From: Dasypus novemcinctus
Taxonomy: Eukaryota; Chordata; Mammalia; Cingulata; Dasypodidae
Reading direction: 5' to 3'
Length of the DNA stretch: 64,000 nt
NCBI RefSeq assembly: GCF_030445035.2
Contig: NC_080680.1
Location: 118,508,228 to 118,572,227, forward strand
Made by a program: the position numbers and the translations under genes. Under the pieces are notes generated by a model. It was not told the origin of the DNA, did no database searches, and was given only the letters and a program-made list of their open reading frames with translations. Position 1 is the stretch's first letter. Every line of letters begins with the position of its first letter. Shown here in pieces: positions 11,830 to 24,208 of this stretch.

Positions 11830-12422
11830 CATACTATAACCCCCAGAATTGTGAAAGAGATATCACATCCATAATTATATTTTTACATGGAGTAAAGGGA
11901 ATTTTGCCAATGAAATTAAGTTAATCAATTAACTTCAATTAATCAGAAGGGAGATTATCTGGCTGGACAGATCTAATCACATGAGTTTTAAATCCAGAGA
12001 ACTGACTCCGCCTGTTAGAAGTCAGAGAGATTGGAAGGGTCAGAATGACTCAACAGGCCATTGCTGGTTTGAAGATGGGAGCTCTGTGTTTAAGAAAGTG
12101 GGCAAGCTATCAGACCATTGAGTGATTCCTGGCCCACAGCCAAAGAGGCAAAGGGGAACTTACACCTACAGCAGCAAAGCAACAAAGAGCTAGGTCTGCA
12201 AACAATCTTCATGAACTTGGTGGTAGAGTCTTCCTCACAATCCCCAGCTAAGAGCCCAGACCAATCAACATCTTGATTTTAGACTGGTGAGAACCTAAGA
12301 ACATAACCCAATGAAGTCTGTATGGATTTTTGACTAAGGGAATTGAGGACTAGTAGATGAATGTTGCTTTAAGTTCCCAGTTTTAGCTAATTTTTTATGC
12401 AGCAATCGAAAACTGATACAGA
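11830..12422 (+). mobile_element. MLT1-type MaLR LTR
   Basis: The sequence follows an MLT1 LTR in sense orientation: 'attttgccaatgaaattaag', 'gattatctggctggacag', 'ctaatcacatgagtttta', 'tggtttgaagatggga', 'aacatcttgattttagac' and the terminus 'cgaaaactgatacaga'. It is strongly diverged, in keeping with an element older than the xenarthran lineage. No clear TSD was found. Confidence 0.75.
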
Positions 12423-12759
12423 TATTTATAGTGGTGTGTCTTTCCAGATGGAATCTGAATAATGGGTGAGGACTGAGTAAAAGCCCCACCCAAGTGAAAT
12501 GAAATTTTTACCTTGAGAAATTGAATTGATAAGAAATGAAATCATCTGAAAAATAATAATGTAAGAAATAAATTTTAGAAATTAATATATGTAGAATCTA
12601 ATTGCTTGAGGTTTGTACTGATAGGAAATATTTATTAGCACCTTTAAGAAAAATAATCTTCATATGCTTAGACACCTTATCTTTAGAATCTAAGATTGAT
12701 CCTAGGAAGTTAGTATTAAGACAAGGTAGGGAGAGAAAAAAAGTCTAAAGTTCTTAAAG

Positions 12760-12962
12760 CAGAGGTTCTCAACCTTTTTAATTCCACGGGCCTTTTTGCC
12801 AGTCTGGTGAAAACCACAGACCCCTTATTAAGTTCATACTATATTTTGTATTATTTAATAAATATATCACATTCACACCAACATGTCCCCACAACAAAAA
12901 TATAATGTTGTTTTTCTTTTAATTTAAATTCAAGCTCATGGACCCCTTGTTAAGAGCCCCTG
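12760..12962 (+). mobile_element. Non-autonomous hAT MITE, copy 1
   Basis: A 203-bp element with terminal inverted repeats of the form CAGGGGTTCTTAAC / GTTAAGAACCCCTG (here cagaggttctcaac and gttaagagcccctg). Flanking octamers tcttaaag and tcttagaa agree at 6 of 8 positions, the TSD length expected for hAT. It matches the reverse complement of 42132-42323 along its length, including 'gtgaaaaccacagacc' and 'tcatactata'. It has no coding capacity. Confidence 0.75.
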
Positions 12963-14349
12963 TCTTAGAATGGTTATTGATAGATTGGAAAGGAATGTCT
13001 AGTTAATAGCGGAGACTTATCTGCAATAGTAAGTTGCATATAAGAACAATTGAAAGATGATTTGAATTCAGGAAAATAATTGGCATCCTGGTCCAAATAC
13101 CACATACATTTTAGCATATTGACTGGGGTTATAGGAATTTTGTGTGTGTTTGGGGGTATGTGCATTTTATTATCTTTAATTCCAGATACATCCTATTGGA
13201 CTTAACCTTTTATTTCCTGATTATGCAGAGATTAACATGCATAGTCTTGGCCAAAATGAAAGATTTAAATATATTCTTGGAAACAGGGCATCCAACCTAC
13301 ATTTTCTGGCACATTCATCCTGATATTCCAGTCTTTGCCACCACTAGGACTGATTTCATATTCTACAACAAAATGCACCATAACCTAGTTCCTTACACTG
13401 TGATTTTGTGGAATGACTGAAAATTCCAATCTCCCTGATAAAGAGGTTCTCATGCATTGTAAGAATGAAGTTGTAGTGAATCCTTGCTTTCTAATATGAA
13501 AGGATAAAGCTCTTAGAAGGTAGATCACTGTGATCGTTTGACCTACTCGTTGGACATGGGCTTGAATGCAGAATTATGTTATCAAGTTTTGGTGGCAGTG
13601 TTATTATATCAAAGACATAGGTGTGAGTTAGCTGAAATTCATTTCCCAGTCCAGCCCACACTGTGATAACTAAAGACTTGATGGTGTATTTAAACTTGTT
13701 AAGTTTAGAGTAGGTTCTTTAGAGTGAAATGCGCTTATTTCCTTGGGGTGTGCAAGAAAATCAGTGTGGGAAAAATGGTGAAATTTTATGAATACTTACC
13801 TAAGTAAAATTTGTATTCTGTATATCTCAAAATTGAATCATAGAGAGAGGTACAGTAGTAGTTATTTAAAATTCATATACAAACAGACATATATATATAT
13901 AGGGAAATAGTAAGCATTTTATGATTTCATGCACGATGACATTTTGCATTTTTTTTCAAATATTATCTGGTGGATATTTCTGGAAATGAAGAATTCTAGA
14001 TGCTCAATAATTTATTGAGCCCATTTATAAAGTGTTAGGTGACCCTTTGGATTTTTTATCCAATGTTTATATAAAATATTTCAAATCAACCCCAAATTGG
14101 AAGAATAAAAGAAAAAAAGAATAGCAAAGAATAAAAGAATGCCAATAGACAATTTGAAAATTGCAGAAATTATTACATTGGCTCTACACTAAGAAATGAG
14201 TACTTTCAGAATTTATATAAAGATACGTAAATATAAAAGGCATTTTCTTTATTTTTCAATACTTTTAAAGGTAATTGACTACCTAAAGTAAAAATAATTC
14301 TTAGAATTTATCAATTTTAAAACAAGCAAATTTAAAATATATGAAAATG
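12963..14349. other. No recognised gene or element
   Basis: AT-rich DNA containing a short (AT)n run near 13888-13901. The longest ORF, 92 codons at 13142-13420, has no motif and lies in low-complexity AT-rich context, so it is not called. Confidence 0.55.
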
Positions 14350-15225
14350 AGAACACAAAGAATGGGTGGGATGAATTGGAATGAAGATGCTGTAAGGTTT
14401 GTTTAATATAGTGAAAAAGGTATGAAATGTATGGGTATACCATGTTTATATATTATAAAACCTAGATCAACCACTAAAATATTAGAAAAAGGGCTATAAC
14501 TAATAAGCTAATAATGGAGATAAAACCAAATAATAAAAAATAGACATTTAATTCAAAAGCCTGCAGAAAAAGAGGAAAGGTTTGGGGGCAGAAATAACAG
14601 ATGGAAAAATGCAAAGCAACTAGAAAGGTATTATATTTTAAAATAAAATAATTGTATTAAGTGTAAATGGTCTGAGCATCCTAATTAAAAGACAGTGATT
14701 GTCAGGTAGGTAATAAAAGCAAGTCCTGGCTAAATCCTTTATGCAACAATCCAATTCAAATATAAAGTAGATAAGCTAGAAATAAAATGAGAAAAAATGA
14801 TATCTTGAAAAATTTATCAAAAGAAATCTGGAGAGCTATCTTACTATCAAACAAAGTAAGCTTCAGATTAAGGATTATTACAAAAGACAGTGCAATATTT
14901 TACTTACAGAAAAAACAGTCAGTTCACCAATAAGATATAACATTCCAAAATGATTAATGCCTGTAAGCATAGACCTTGAAATATTTTATCCTGATGGAGT
15001 AAAAAAGAGAACCATGCAAATTCAGTTATAGTTTGAGACATTAACCCTCTTCTTTCAGTAATTGGTATGAGAAATAGACAGAAAATCATTCAGGAACAAA
15101 GATCTAAACAGTATTACCAACCAACTTGACCTTGTAGTTAACATTTATTTATAAAACACCCTGCCTATCAACAGTAAAATACACCTTCTTTTCAAGTACA
15201 AGCAATGCCTATATACTCTCCACCC
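14350..15225 (+). mobile_element. Old L1 fragment: ORF1-ORF2 linker and endonuclease region
   Basis: 14380-14640 matches the linker before ORF2 ('agatcaaccactaaaatatt', 'ctaataagctaataatggag'). 14650-15220 follows the endonuclease region: 'gtgtaaatggtctgagcatc', 'aagacagtgattgtcag', 'agtaattggtatgagaaa', 'caaccaacttgaccttgta', 'ttcttttcaagtacaagca'. Frames are broken throughout. It is L1M-class and abuts an antisense L1 3' UTR piece at about 15235. Confidence 0.75.
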
Positions 15226-15234
15226 ATCACCATG

Positions 15235-15700
15235 GCACATTTGTCACAAGTAAGAAACCAACAGTGGTACATTACTGTCAACTAAATTCCACACATGATT
15301 CAGATTTTACTAGATTTCCCACTAATGTTTTTCTGGTCTAGGACCCATCCCAGATATATCACATCGCATTCTGTTGTCACGTATTTTCTGGTCTAAAATA
15401 GGTTTCCTGTCTTTTGTTTTTTCATCACATTGGCAGTTTTAAGGGGAACTCAGCAGGTATTTTGCAGAATGTGCCTCACTTTTTGTCCAATGTGTTATTC
15501 TTTATTAGACTGGGATTTATGTGTTTTTGAAAAAACAAAGATCAAGGACCTTTTGAATCATATCTTGTCATGTGTACATGCCATCAATATTGCATAACTT
15601 ATGATTTTAACCTTGTTTACCCGGGCAATGTAGTAGTGGAGTAGTGTTTTAGTAGTTTGCCAAATTCCTTGACATTCCTTTTTTTTTCGGCAAAATCTCA
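15235..15700 (-). mobile_element. L1M 3' UTR fragment, antisense
   Basis: On the plus strand the phrases 'actagatttcccactaatgt', 'tctaggacccatcccagat', 'gttgtcacgtattttctgg' and 'aaccttgtttacccgggca' follow the reverse complement of the 3' UTR of old L1M elements. The same module, better preserved, appears at 61985-62700. It forms a head-to-head junction with the sense L1 fragment to its left, suggesting an inversion or two separate insertions. Confidence 0.7.
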
Positions 15701-15986
15701 CCTTTGGCAGCAAGTCAACAAATGATTGGAGGCAAGTTCAAAATATCCCTACCTGAGTCCTGGAGAGATGTAATGCTAAGGGTCCACCATGACATTAGCA
15801 CCTGCTTTTTTCAATCCAATAACCCTAGAATCTGTGGAAGGAAAAAATAAACAACAGTAAAAAAAATCCAATTAAACAAAGAAATAATTCAAAGAATGCA
15901 AGAAAATTGTCTAAACTTCCAAATCTAAAGTAAATCATCAGCTATAAAAATGGATAAACAAGTCATATTCTTATTTTAATCACCAT

Positions 15987-16512
15987 TTTATTAGTCATCC
16001 AAAGGAGTGCTGACACAAACTACCAGAAACTGGTTGGTTTTTATAAAGCGTATTTATTTGGGGTAGGAGCTTACAGATACCAAGCCATAAAGCGTTGTTA
16101 CTTCCCTCACCAAAGTCCATTTTCACACGTTGGAGCAAGATGGCTACTGACATCTGCGAGAGTTCAGGCTTCCTGCATTCCTCCCGGCTCAGCTCCTGTT
16201 TTCTACATGAGGACAGCTGTAGACTATGAGGCTCTCTAGGCTTAGCCTTTCCACAAGGTCAGATGTAGACTATAAGGTGAACAGCTCTGTCTCTTTCCCC
16301 AGGGCTCCAGGTTAAGACTTCAGCGTCAAACTCCAACAGTAAGAACCCCCAACTCTGTTCTTTGCCATGCCTTTTATCTCTGAGTCCCCAGCTAACCAAG
16401 AGGTGGGGACTCAATTCCCTAATCACAACTCAATCATGCCCAGGTACAGATCAGATTACAAACATAATCCAATATCTACTTTTGGAATTCATAACCATAT
16501 CAAACTGCTACA
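15987..16512 (-). mobile_element. Solo LTR, xenarthran MaLR family (LTR-A), 5-bp TSD
   Basis: On the minus strand this 526-bp element begins TGTAGCAGTTTGATATGG and carries the family's 'ccccaaataaatac' polyadenylation phrase near its end (plus-strand tatttatttgggg at about 16048-16060). It is flanked by identical pentamers accat at 15982-15986 and 16513-16517, the TSD size expected for ERVL-type integration. No internal region remains, so it formed by LTR-LTR recombination. Confidence 0.88.
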
Positions 16513-16517
16513 ACCAT

Positions 16518-19500
16518 ATCTAAAAATTTTGCCATCAGATGAAAAACAATTGCAAATATTGTGAATTCCATTTTCAGATAAGATCTACCAGAACTATTTT
16601 TAAGTAATCTTTCAATACCTCCTGATCATTATATTTGTATTAGAGATCAGAGATAAAAAGAATATGGGATTATTTTCCTCTCATAATACATTAAAAAATA
16701 CATGCATTAATATGAAATACTAATTAGTCCTCAAATTAAATTCTGATTAAAATATGATATGATGCTCTTTAAATGTATAAAACATATTTAGGGAATTAAT
16801 TGCTTCTGTTTCCACCCTTGATGGAGTTTTGAAATAGATCTTTATTAACTCTTTACTGACTTCTAAATTCTTACACTTTTCCTGATCAGTTTCTCTGCAG
16901 TATGATGCAGAATATCATAGCAGTCTGTGGTGCATTCACTATATCCAAAATCTGTCTGAGTCAGATGCAGAAATTTGGCCTGCATATAGATAGTTCTTCA
17001 AGTGTATGCATCCTCATATATTTGATGCACTAACTCTAAATTTCCAACAATAATTTTATTTTTACTTCAGTTTTTCACAGTGAATTTTATTTATTGGATG
17101 GTTTAGTTATAACATGCCATTTTAATTTTTCAAATGTGTCAAAACTGGTCATAAATCAATAAGTGAGGTTATAGCAATATCTGAAATTATAGAAAGGATG
17201 AAGGTTCTAAAGTGATTATGCAACTCTATGTTTTCATTGTGTATATTACAGTGGTGAATCCATTACTGACACTTTATGTGCCATGCCATTGGATCAAGTT
17301 AAAGAACCTGGAGCAAAGCTAATTAGAGATAGACAATGAAATTCACTTTTAGATATAGTAAGCTTACAAGTAAAATTTATTCAGGCATTCATTTATTAAT
17401 CCCTTCATGGAGATTTATTGATGACCTTCCCTATATCATTGTGATAGGCAGTGTGGATAGCTAGAATTATGCTTATGCACAGCTTCTTCTGAGTCAGGGC
17501 TATAAAAAAGGCAATCAACTATTACTATTGCCATAATGCAAGTCTGAAGAGGATCCAGATGTGGCGCAAAGGAAGGAGTGGTTAATTAAATCTAGAAAAG
17601 TCTGAATAAATAGCTCCCTGGGGTGTTAGGCAGCAATGGAAGAAGAAAGAAAGTAGTATCAAAAATGAGGGTTTTTTGGGGGGCAGGAGCAGCAATACGA
17701 GCAGATTCACAGCTATAATAATTCCATGCAATCATTCATTTTCAAGGAATTGGCTTTTACTCAAATGTTGCTAGAACGTGCCTAATACAGAATTGGTACT
17801 CAATAGAGCTCTGGTGCCTTCAATTAATGTAGAATGTTTGTTTAATTTAAACCACTGATTGAAATATTTAAAAACTCCTTAGTTAACTTTGTATACATTC
17901 CTAGCTCTATTTTTGTTTTTTTGTTTTTTTGTTTTTGGCAAATTTCTGTTGAGAATTTTCCACTTGTTCATATAGAACATTATAAACTGTGATTTCTCAA
18001 TATGGACTGGTTTCAGTTTTCCAAAAAATTTGCGGTCATCCCAGATGAAATTATATGCAAGGTGTTCCAAATTCTCAGTGTAGTTTCTTTAATTTAATAA
18101 TATCAGAAATGTATATATTATCAATCTGCCCAGGAATTATTTAAAAATTATTTTTAAAATAGTAACTTTCATTTATACTTATTGAATGATTTTTAAAGTT
18201 TATTTTTTCTATCTTTATGAATGATGAATGTTTAAATTTTGAAACAAAAATAAAAATAATATATAATTAGTAATTATATATTAGATTATAAATATTTCAA
18301 AGCAAATATATGTATCTACCAAATCTTGGTTATGGGATTCTTTTTTTTTTTTTTAATTAAGCTACCATTTATTTTAGGAAATGAAGGCATTAATATGTAG
18401 TAGGCTCATTTTGGTGTAGAAAAATTTTGCTTAGTAAAAATATAACAATTTTCAGTTAGTCAAATAAGCCAAATCTCAAAATGGTAAGTGTGTGATTTTA
18501 AGTTACTGGCTCACAAAAGTATAGCTTAATTCCCTTCGTAATATCTTATGCCACATAATGACTAGTGAATGCCAAGAATCTCACCATTGAGGATAGTTAA
18601 TGATACTGATATCTGTATTCAGTGAACTAAGGCCCTCAAGGTCAATAGGTTTAAAAAAAAATAAAGCAACAAATCACAAAAGTTAAATCTAATTAAATTA
18701 TTCTTTCATTCTATGTATATATTTTTCTTGCACAGTGCTAATTTTTAAATGAATAGGAAATTGATTCATTTTCTTGACTAGTCAGAAATTTTTATCTTAT
18801 CCTTTTTGTTTAGTTGCTAATTAACATCTCTTTCAGATACTTAGTAGAACAGTGAACTATAAAATAGAAATATAGGCATGTATTGGTTAATGTGACCTTG
18901 GACACCTTCTTTATTTTAGAGTTCCTTTCTTCTAATACTGAGAGGTAGTGAACTGTTCATTTTAAAGGAAAATCAATTAGTTGGTTAATTTTTAAATAAG
19001 AAATTCTTTAAAATTATAATTTCACCACTTGAAATTATTAAAATCACTTTGGGGTACCACAAAAATAATACACATTAATATATTCATTTTAAATTTATTA
19101 ATGCATTAATTCATTCAGTAAAGACTAATCATGCTCTAATCCCTATTATGGAAACTTGAATATAAAAATTGAGAAACATCATACTTCCCTCTATGCAAAA
19201 TTATTGAAAAGAAGTTCCCAGGTATGTTCTCAGATTAAATTCCACATTCTTACATAACTGCATGAACTTTATTTATTTAATTGAAAGCAAGAGAAATGGA
19301 TTCTAGGTCAGTAAGAAAAATGTATTTTATTGAAATAATATGGGAATACATACAAATTTTAAAATGCAATATATTCATTTTCGAATATATTAAAAATATT
19401 TTAAATTACTGAGACTGGTAATTCTCAGTCTCACCCTGATCAGTCTCAAAGGTGCATTCCTGACTAGATGAATCCACTGTATTCTTGCATTACTAACCTC

Positions 19501-20326
19501 AAGATTCATAGTTCTTAGTGCAACAGCATCTGTCTATCAAACTTCAATTACATTTCTATCCCTCCACTAGTGAAGGGCATTATATCTAGATGGTAATCTC
19601 AGCATGGAAGTCAACAATGGGAAAGAGACAATTGCTGAAAGCTAATGAGAAACATATGGGAAGCCAGAAAGTGCTTGACACAGAGGAAAGATCACACTGC
19701 AAAAAAAAGAGTCATGTCATACTATAATAATAACATAACTGATAGTTCTTCAAAGACGTTTTTCATTCTGGCTCTGTTTTCACTCTCTTAGAGGATCTAA
19801 GGTATATACTCTCTTTCTTTTTTAATCTCTAGGCATTTAATCTGTGAAAGTTGGACACATGATCCAAAGATTTATAGAATCTGTGCTAATTAAAATTAGA
19901 TTGTTTTAAATCCATACAAAATATATTAAAGGCAGATGCACATTGCCTAAATTAGTATTCTTCATTCCATTCCAAGCCAAGTCCTTAATGACTGGTTCTT
20001 AGGTGGGGAAGCACTAGAGGGAAACTTGATTCATTCAGGTAGATGCTGTATTGCTACTCAGTGCATTTCACAGATTGCTATCATTTATTCATCAAAAATT
20101 CTAAAAACAAGTGCTGTCTTCACATCATTTGTGAGGAATATGGTCGCTGACCTGTTTGACTGGAAAACACTAATGTGCCAATATTAATCTTTTTAAAAAT
20201 GTTAGTCTTTATCCTATTTCTCAATATTCATGCAGCTGATATTGTGGAAAGTACCAGGGGGAAATTCAGAAACTGTGAAGTTACTGTCTACTCCTTTTTA
20301 CCATTCAGTGAATGAGTGACTGGATA
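16518..20326. other. Long AT-rich stretch, no gene; possible L2 scrap near 17380-17560
   Basis: Very AT-rich sequence with no convincing ORF, splice-site pairs or recent repeat. 17380-17480 ('aggcattcatttattaatcc', 'gagatttattgatgacc') recalls the L2 3' tail motif of attcattcaacaaatatttattg, but is too diverged to assert. Low-complexity tracts include a (GTTTTTTT)n-like run at 17910-17935 and a T-run at 18341-18354. Confidence 0.5.
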
Positions 20327-20337
20327 ACATTCATTCC

Positions 20338-20598
20338 CTTTTTTTTATTTTTTATTTTTTTATTTATCCCCCTCTCTGGTGGCTTGCTTGCTATCTGCTC
20401 TCTGTGTCCATTTGCTGTGCATTCTTGTGTGTCTGCTCGTCTCCCTTTGTTGTGTCATCTTGCAGTGCCAGCTCTCCAGGGGAGCGGGCTGTCAGCTTTC
20501 CGCAGGCATGACTGTCAGCTCTCTGCGGGCATGGGCCAGCTTGTCTTCACGAGGATGCCCTGGAACACGAACCCAGGGCTTCCCATATGGTAGATGGG
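20338..20598 (-). mobile_element. DAS SINE, 5'-truncated, with TSD
   Basis: On the minus strand the element starts inside the tRNA-like region (just before CATATGGGAAGCCC), keeps the B box (gggttcgtgttcc), then runs through GAGAGCTGACAG-type units, 'gatgacacaacaaag' and 'aatggacacagagagcag' to an A-rich tail (T-rich at 20338-20363). It is bounded by 11-bp TSDs acattcattcc at 20327-20337 and 20599-20609. Truncation removed the A box, so this copy should not drive pol III transcription. Confidence 0.9.
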
Positions 20599-21599
20599 AC
20601 ATTCATTCCTTTAAAGCATTTTTATCTTATGCTTTCTATTTACCAAGTACTCTTTAAGTAAGAGTACCAAATACTCTTTTGGTATGTGTGAAACTTACCA
20701 AAAGTGAGTAAGTACAGTTTCTCCTTTCAAAAAGGTTACTTTAGGAAAAGAGAAGTCATTATGATTATTAACATATTATGAACTTTCTTTACAAAAACCT
20801 AAAGATGTGACCAAGTAAGCCAAAAATCTCAGGAATCATCATCTTCACTGAACCTGGGAAATGGTCCCAAATCTTCACGCACATTATAGACAGGAAAAAC
20901 TTGAAATAAATCATTGAGGGATGACCCATAATTCTGAGTCCCAAGAAAGTGGTAGGCAAGTCTTCCTCATATTCTGTAATTTACAGAAGCAAAAATAGGC
21001 ATCTCAATTTTAATAAAATTCACTCCTCTTGGAACCAATGTCAAGCAATGCAAATCAATACATTTCTGAAATTGCAGCAGCAGGACTCAAAGATCAATAC
21101 TATGACTATTTCTATCAGAAAATAATTGGAAAATATGTGAGGCATAGCTTTTCTTTGGTGGCTTTTTATCCACTATTTTGTTGTAGGGAAACATCTTTAA
21201 CTAAAAGGGAGTTTCTACGTAATGATTGATATGAGGAAAGGCATCATATCAGATCGAGAAGAATTTGGCTACAGCATTTCATAGAAATCCTACAGGGAAA
21301 AAATTAAAAGTGTGTACCATTAAATGTCCTCATTAATAAGGTAGAAAGGTTAAACTAAAGCAGCTTAGTAGTTATTTTAAGAAAATTCATGACAAAATTG
21401 AAAAAAACATTAGTAGTAGAAGTTGATATAGAAATATGATGAAAGAGAAAGCAAGAACATTCTGGAAAGGATAAATTAGTCAAAAGTAGTTTACTGGTTG
21501 ATTAAGGAATAAAGAGACAGAGTAAAGTATCCAGGCTTAAGGATGAAAACAGAGATAAGTATCCACATAGAAAAATATTAATCAAGTCTTGAAAATACT

Positions 21600-22640
21600 A
21601 CCTGCAATCTCTAGGGCTAGAAGTTAAAAAATCTGAAAGTGAAATAGCAATATTAATCCAAGAACAAAGAAACTGCTGTCAATTAAAATAGAAGAAATGG
21701 TAAAGATAATTGGAAGTCTATTCCTCTGGCCAGATGATTTTACAGATGAATTCTACCTATATTTGAAATAGGTAGAAATGAAAATAAATGTGTAGCGGTT
21801 TTACAAGAACTAGGGACAGCCACACATCCAGAAACACCTGTTGGTCTTCCTGGCAACTGGAAGAGTGTCTTAAGAATGAACTGGAGATTCCAAATGTGTG
21901 GGGAAACATCACTCATGCTCAGAGGTCAAGTTAGGTGAATCCACTATTAGTGATAACATGCAAGTATAAAAAAGCATGAAATCTCTCTGAGTTTAAGAAT
22001 GAGAATATATTGACACCAATGTGGTAACTTTAATTCTATACTACTGTTGACTTCACTTACTTATGATTAAAGATGCAAAATAAAATATGAACAGATATCA
22101 ATTTACTAATACAATATTGGGATTTATTCTAAGACTGCAAATGTGAATCAACATCAGGAAATTTAGCAATATTATCTATTATACAAGTAAATTATGGAAG
22201 ACCCATAGTTTTTATCAAAGATCCTAAAAATAACATTTTGATAACATTTAACCAAGATTACTAATTATTATTTTTTTAATTCTGAATAAAACAAACAGCA
22301 GTAAATGTCATAACTTTGTGACTAGAATAAATAGTATAAGAGAGGCTATAAGGAAATCTGTGAAATATTAACCATTTGCTTTAAGAAACAGGTAACAAAA
22401 CTTTCCATCAAAATCTTGAATTCTGGTCCCAGAGAAAAGTCTGGTAAAGTGACTAGATCCATGAAAATAAGCAAAGGATATCTTTAATACTAGCTAAAAG
22501 TAGAAATGGGAGCATCAAAACTGAAAAACCCCAGGATTAAGTTACATAAGGAAGTAGAAGAGATATGAAGAAAATGATAAATTCTCATCTCATTGGAAGA
22601 AGTTTAGGGATAGGTTCAGAGGTGAATATTATATCATTGA
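21600..22640 (+). mobile_element. Old L1 ORF2 reverse-transcriptase fragment, interrupted
   Basis: 21620-21776 follows the L1 ORF2 segment before the polymerase core ('aactgctgtcaattaaaata', 'ggccagatgattttacagat', 'gaattctacctatatttga'). The L1 pattern resumes near 22055 ('tgggatttattctaagact', 'caacatcaggaaatttagc') and runs to about 22640. The gap (21777 to about 22050) holds the first copy of an unidentified repeat. Stops are frequent and no function remains. Confidence 0.7.
21777..21924 (+). repeat. Unidentified 148-bp repeat, copy 1
   Basis: This segment matches 23143-23290 over 148 bp without gaps, with 12 mismatches by eye (about 92% identity). It interrupts an L1 ORF2 fragment, so it or a longer unit arrived after that L1. 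Both copies are open in one frame, but 10 of the 12 differences change the amino acid, arguing against coding constraint. No terminal repeats, A-tail or family motif was recognised. Confidence 0.85.
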
Positions 22641-23142
22641 CTTTGGTTTAGAACTGCTGTAACATGGTGATTGTTAAAAGCAGCCTTTCAGTTAGTTTAA
22701 ATGTTGCTCTTAAATTCTATATTAAAATATACCATGTTATAACCTGCTTCAAAGTTATTCTGTACCCCACACCCACCTCCATGAGTCATTTTTCAGCAGA
22801 TGAAGATACATAGTTGTTCTCTTGAATTAGTAAGCTGTGATATTGTAAAAACCATCACTTCTACTAAAATAAATGTATACATTTAAAGCCGTTTCATCTT
22901 TAATGCAAAGATTGTTTCAATGTATTTTTGTCTTAGTATTGGAAAAATTATTTCCAATTTTATGATGGACTAAATACAAGTGAATAGCATGATTTTTAAA
23001 TGAATATATTTTCCTTGCCAGGCATTAAAACATTTTACCAACATATTCAAATCAATATAATAGCATAGATAATTAGACATGAAATTCAGGGAACAAAATA
23101 GAGAATCCAGAAATGGATGTCAATAATTATGTGAATTTTCTA
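22641..23142. other. No recognised gene or element
   Basis: AT-rich sequence between an L1 fragment and the second 148-bp repeat copy. Nothing that I can support. Confidence 0.5.
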
Positions 23143-23290
23143 AATGAAAATAAATGTGTAGTGATTTTACAAGAACTAGGGACAGCCATACATTCAGAAA
23201 CACCTGTTGGTCTTTCTCGCACCTGGGAGAGTGTCTTAAGAATGAATTGGAGATTCCAAATGTGTGGGGAGACACCATTCATGCTCAGAG
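23143..23290 (+). repeat. Unidentified 148-bp repeat, copy 2
   Basis: Direct-orientation partner of 21777-21924, offset by 1366 bp. Here the frame is open over a longer stretch (23113-23382, 89 codons), but with no recognisable domain. Beyond 23290 similarity drops, with only a short shared gtcaag after an 18-bp gap. It may be a copy of an uncharacterised dispersed repeat or a local duplication. Confidence 0.85.
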
Positions 23291-24208
23291 ACCAAGGAAT
23301 ATGGAGGGTCAAGTCCAAGACTCTGAAGTATGCTCCTGATATTTTGGATATATTCCTTAATACTAGAAAGGGAATCAAGTAAGAAATCATGTCTGAAAGC
23401 TAAATATGTAAGTGATAAGATCAATATTTGCCTGAAACTAAAACAGAAGTCAATTAAAATATAACCACTATAGAACAAATGACAGATAAAAAATAAATTC
23501 AGACACTGTATCAAGTAATATTTTATTTTCACAATATATAATTGAATCTCTTCAGCAGAATTTCTAGAGTTTGACAATTAAATGTCTTGTCAAAATTTTC
23601 TCAACATTGACAGCTGCTAGAAATGTTCTTAGTGTTACTAGGTTTTACATTTTGCCAAGTTAAATAAATAACCACTTTTCACTTAGATATAGGGAGAAAC
23701 AATATAAATATTTTGGCTATTATTACAAGTATAGGATAATATTGATGAAAATGTCACTTTAGTAAATTTGCCTTCTTCTCTAGTAGAAATTGACTAATAT
23801 AAAAACAATTCTCTGGTTCACTTCTAGGGCTTAAAGTTTTGATCAGTGGTGATAATACAATTTCACAGAAGCAGTCGTATAAACTATTTTATGTTCTGTT
23901 GAAAGAAAATGTTTCCTTTATTAAGTTTAATAAGTGTGTACAAGTTTGTTGTGTGTCTTTTAAAAATACATTAACTACATTATATGTAAAAAAGTATCAC
24001 ACATATATATATATATGTATTTTTTTTTGTCCCAAGTGCATTTCCTCCCATTAGCTAGATTGAGAAATGAGTTGGGAAAGCTTAGTCCTTACACTTTGGA
24101 GCTACAAATTGAATGATGGAGCAACTGGCTTTCCTGATGACAAAATTATCTCTGAAATTGATCTGCATCTTGACTTCACTGTGTGTACAGAAATTCTTCC
24201 TTGAAGTA
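23291..24208. other. No recognised gene or element
   Basis: AT-rich DNA with an (AT)n run at 24001-24017 and only chance ORFs. A minus-strand 113-codon ORF (23236-23577) overlaps the repeat copy and has no motif or coding context. Confidence 0.5.

Noticed and set aside
23113..23382. 89-codon ORF over the second 148-bp repeat copy as a conserved small gene
   Set aside because: Of 12 differences from the other copy, 10 change the amino acid and 2 do not, which is not the pattern of purifying selection.
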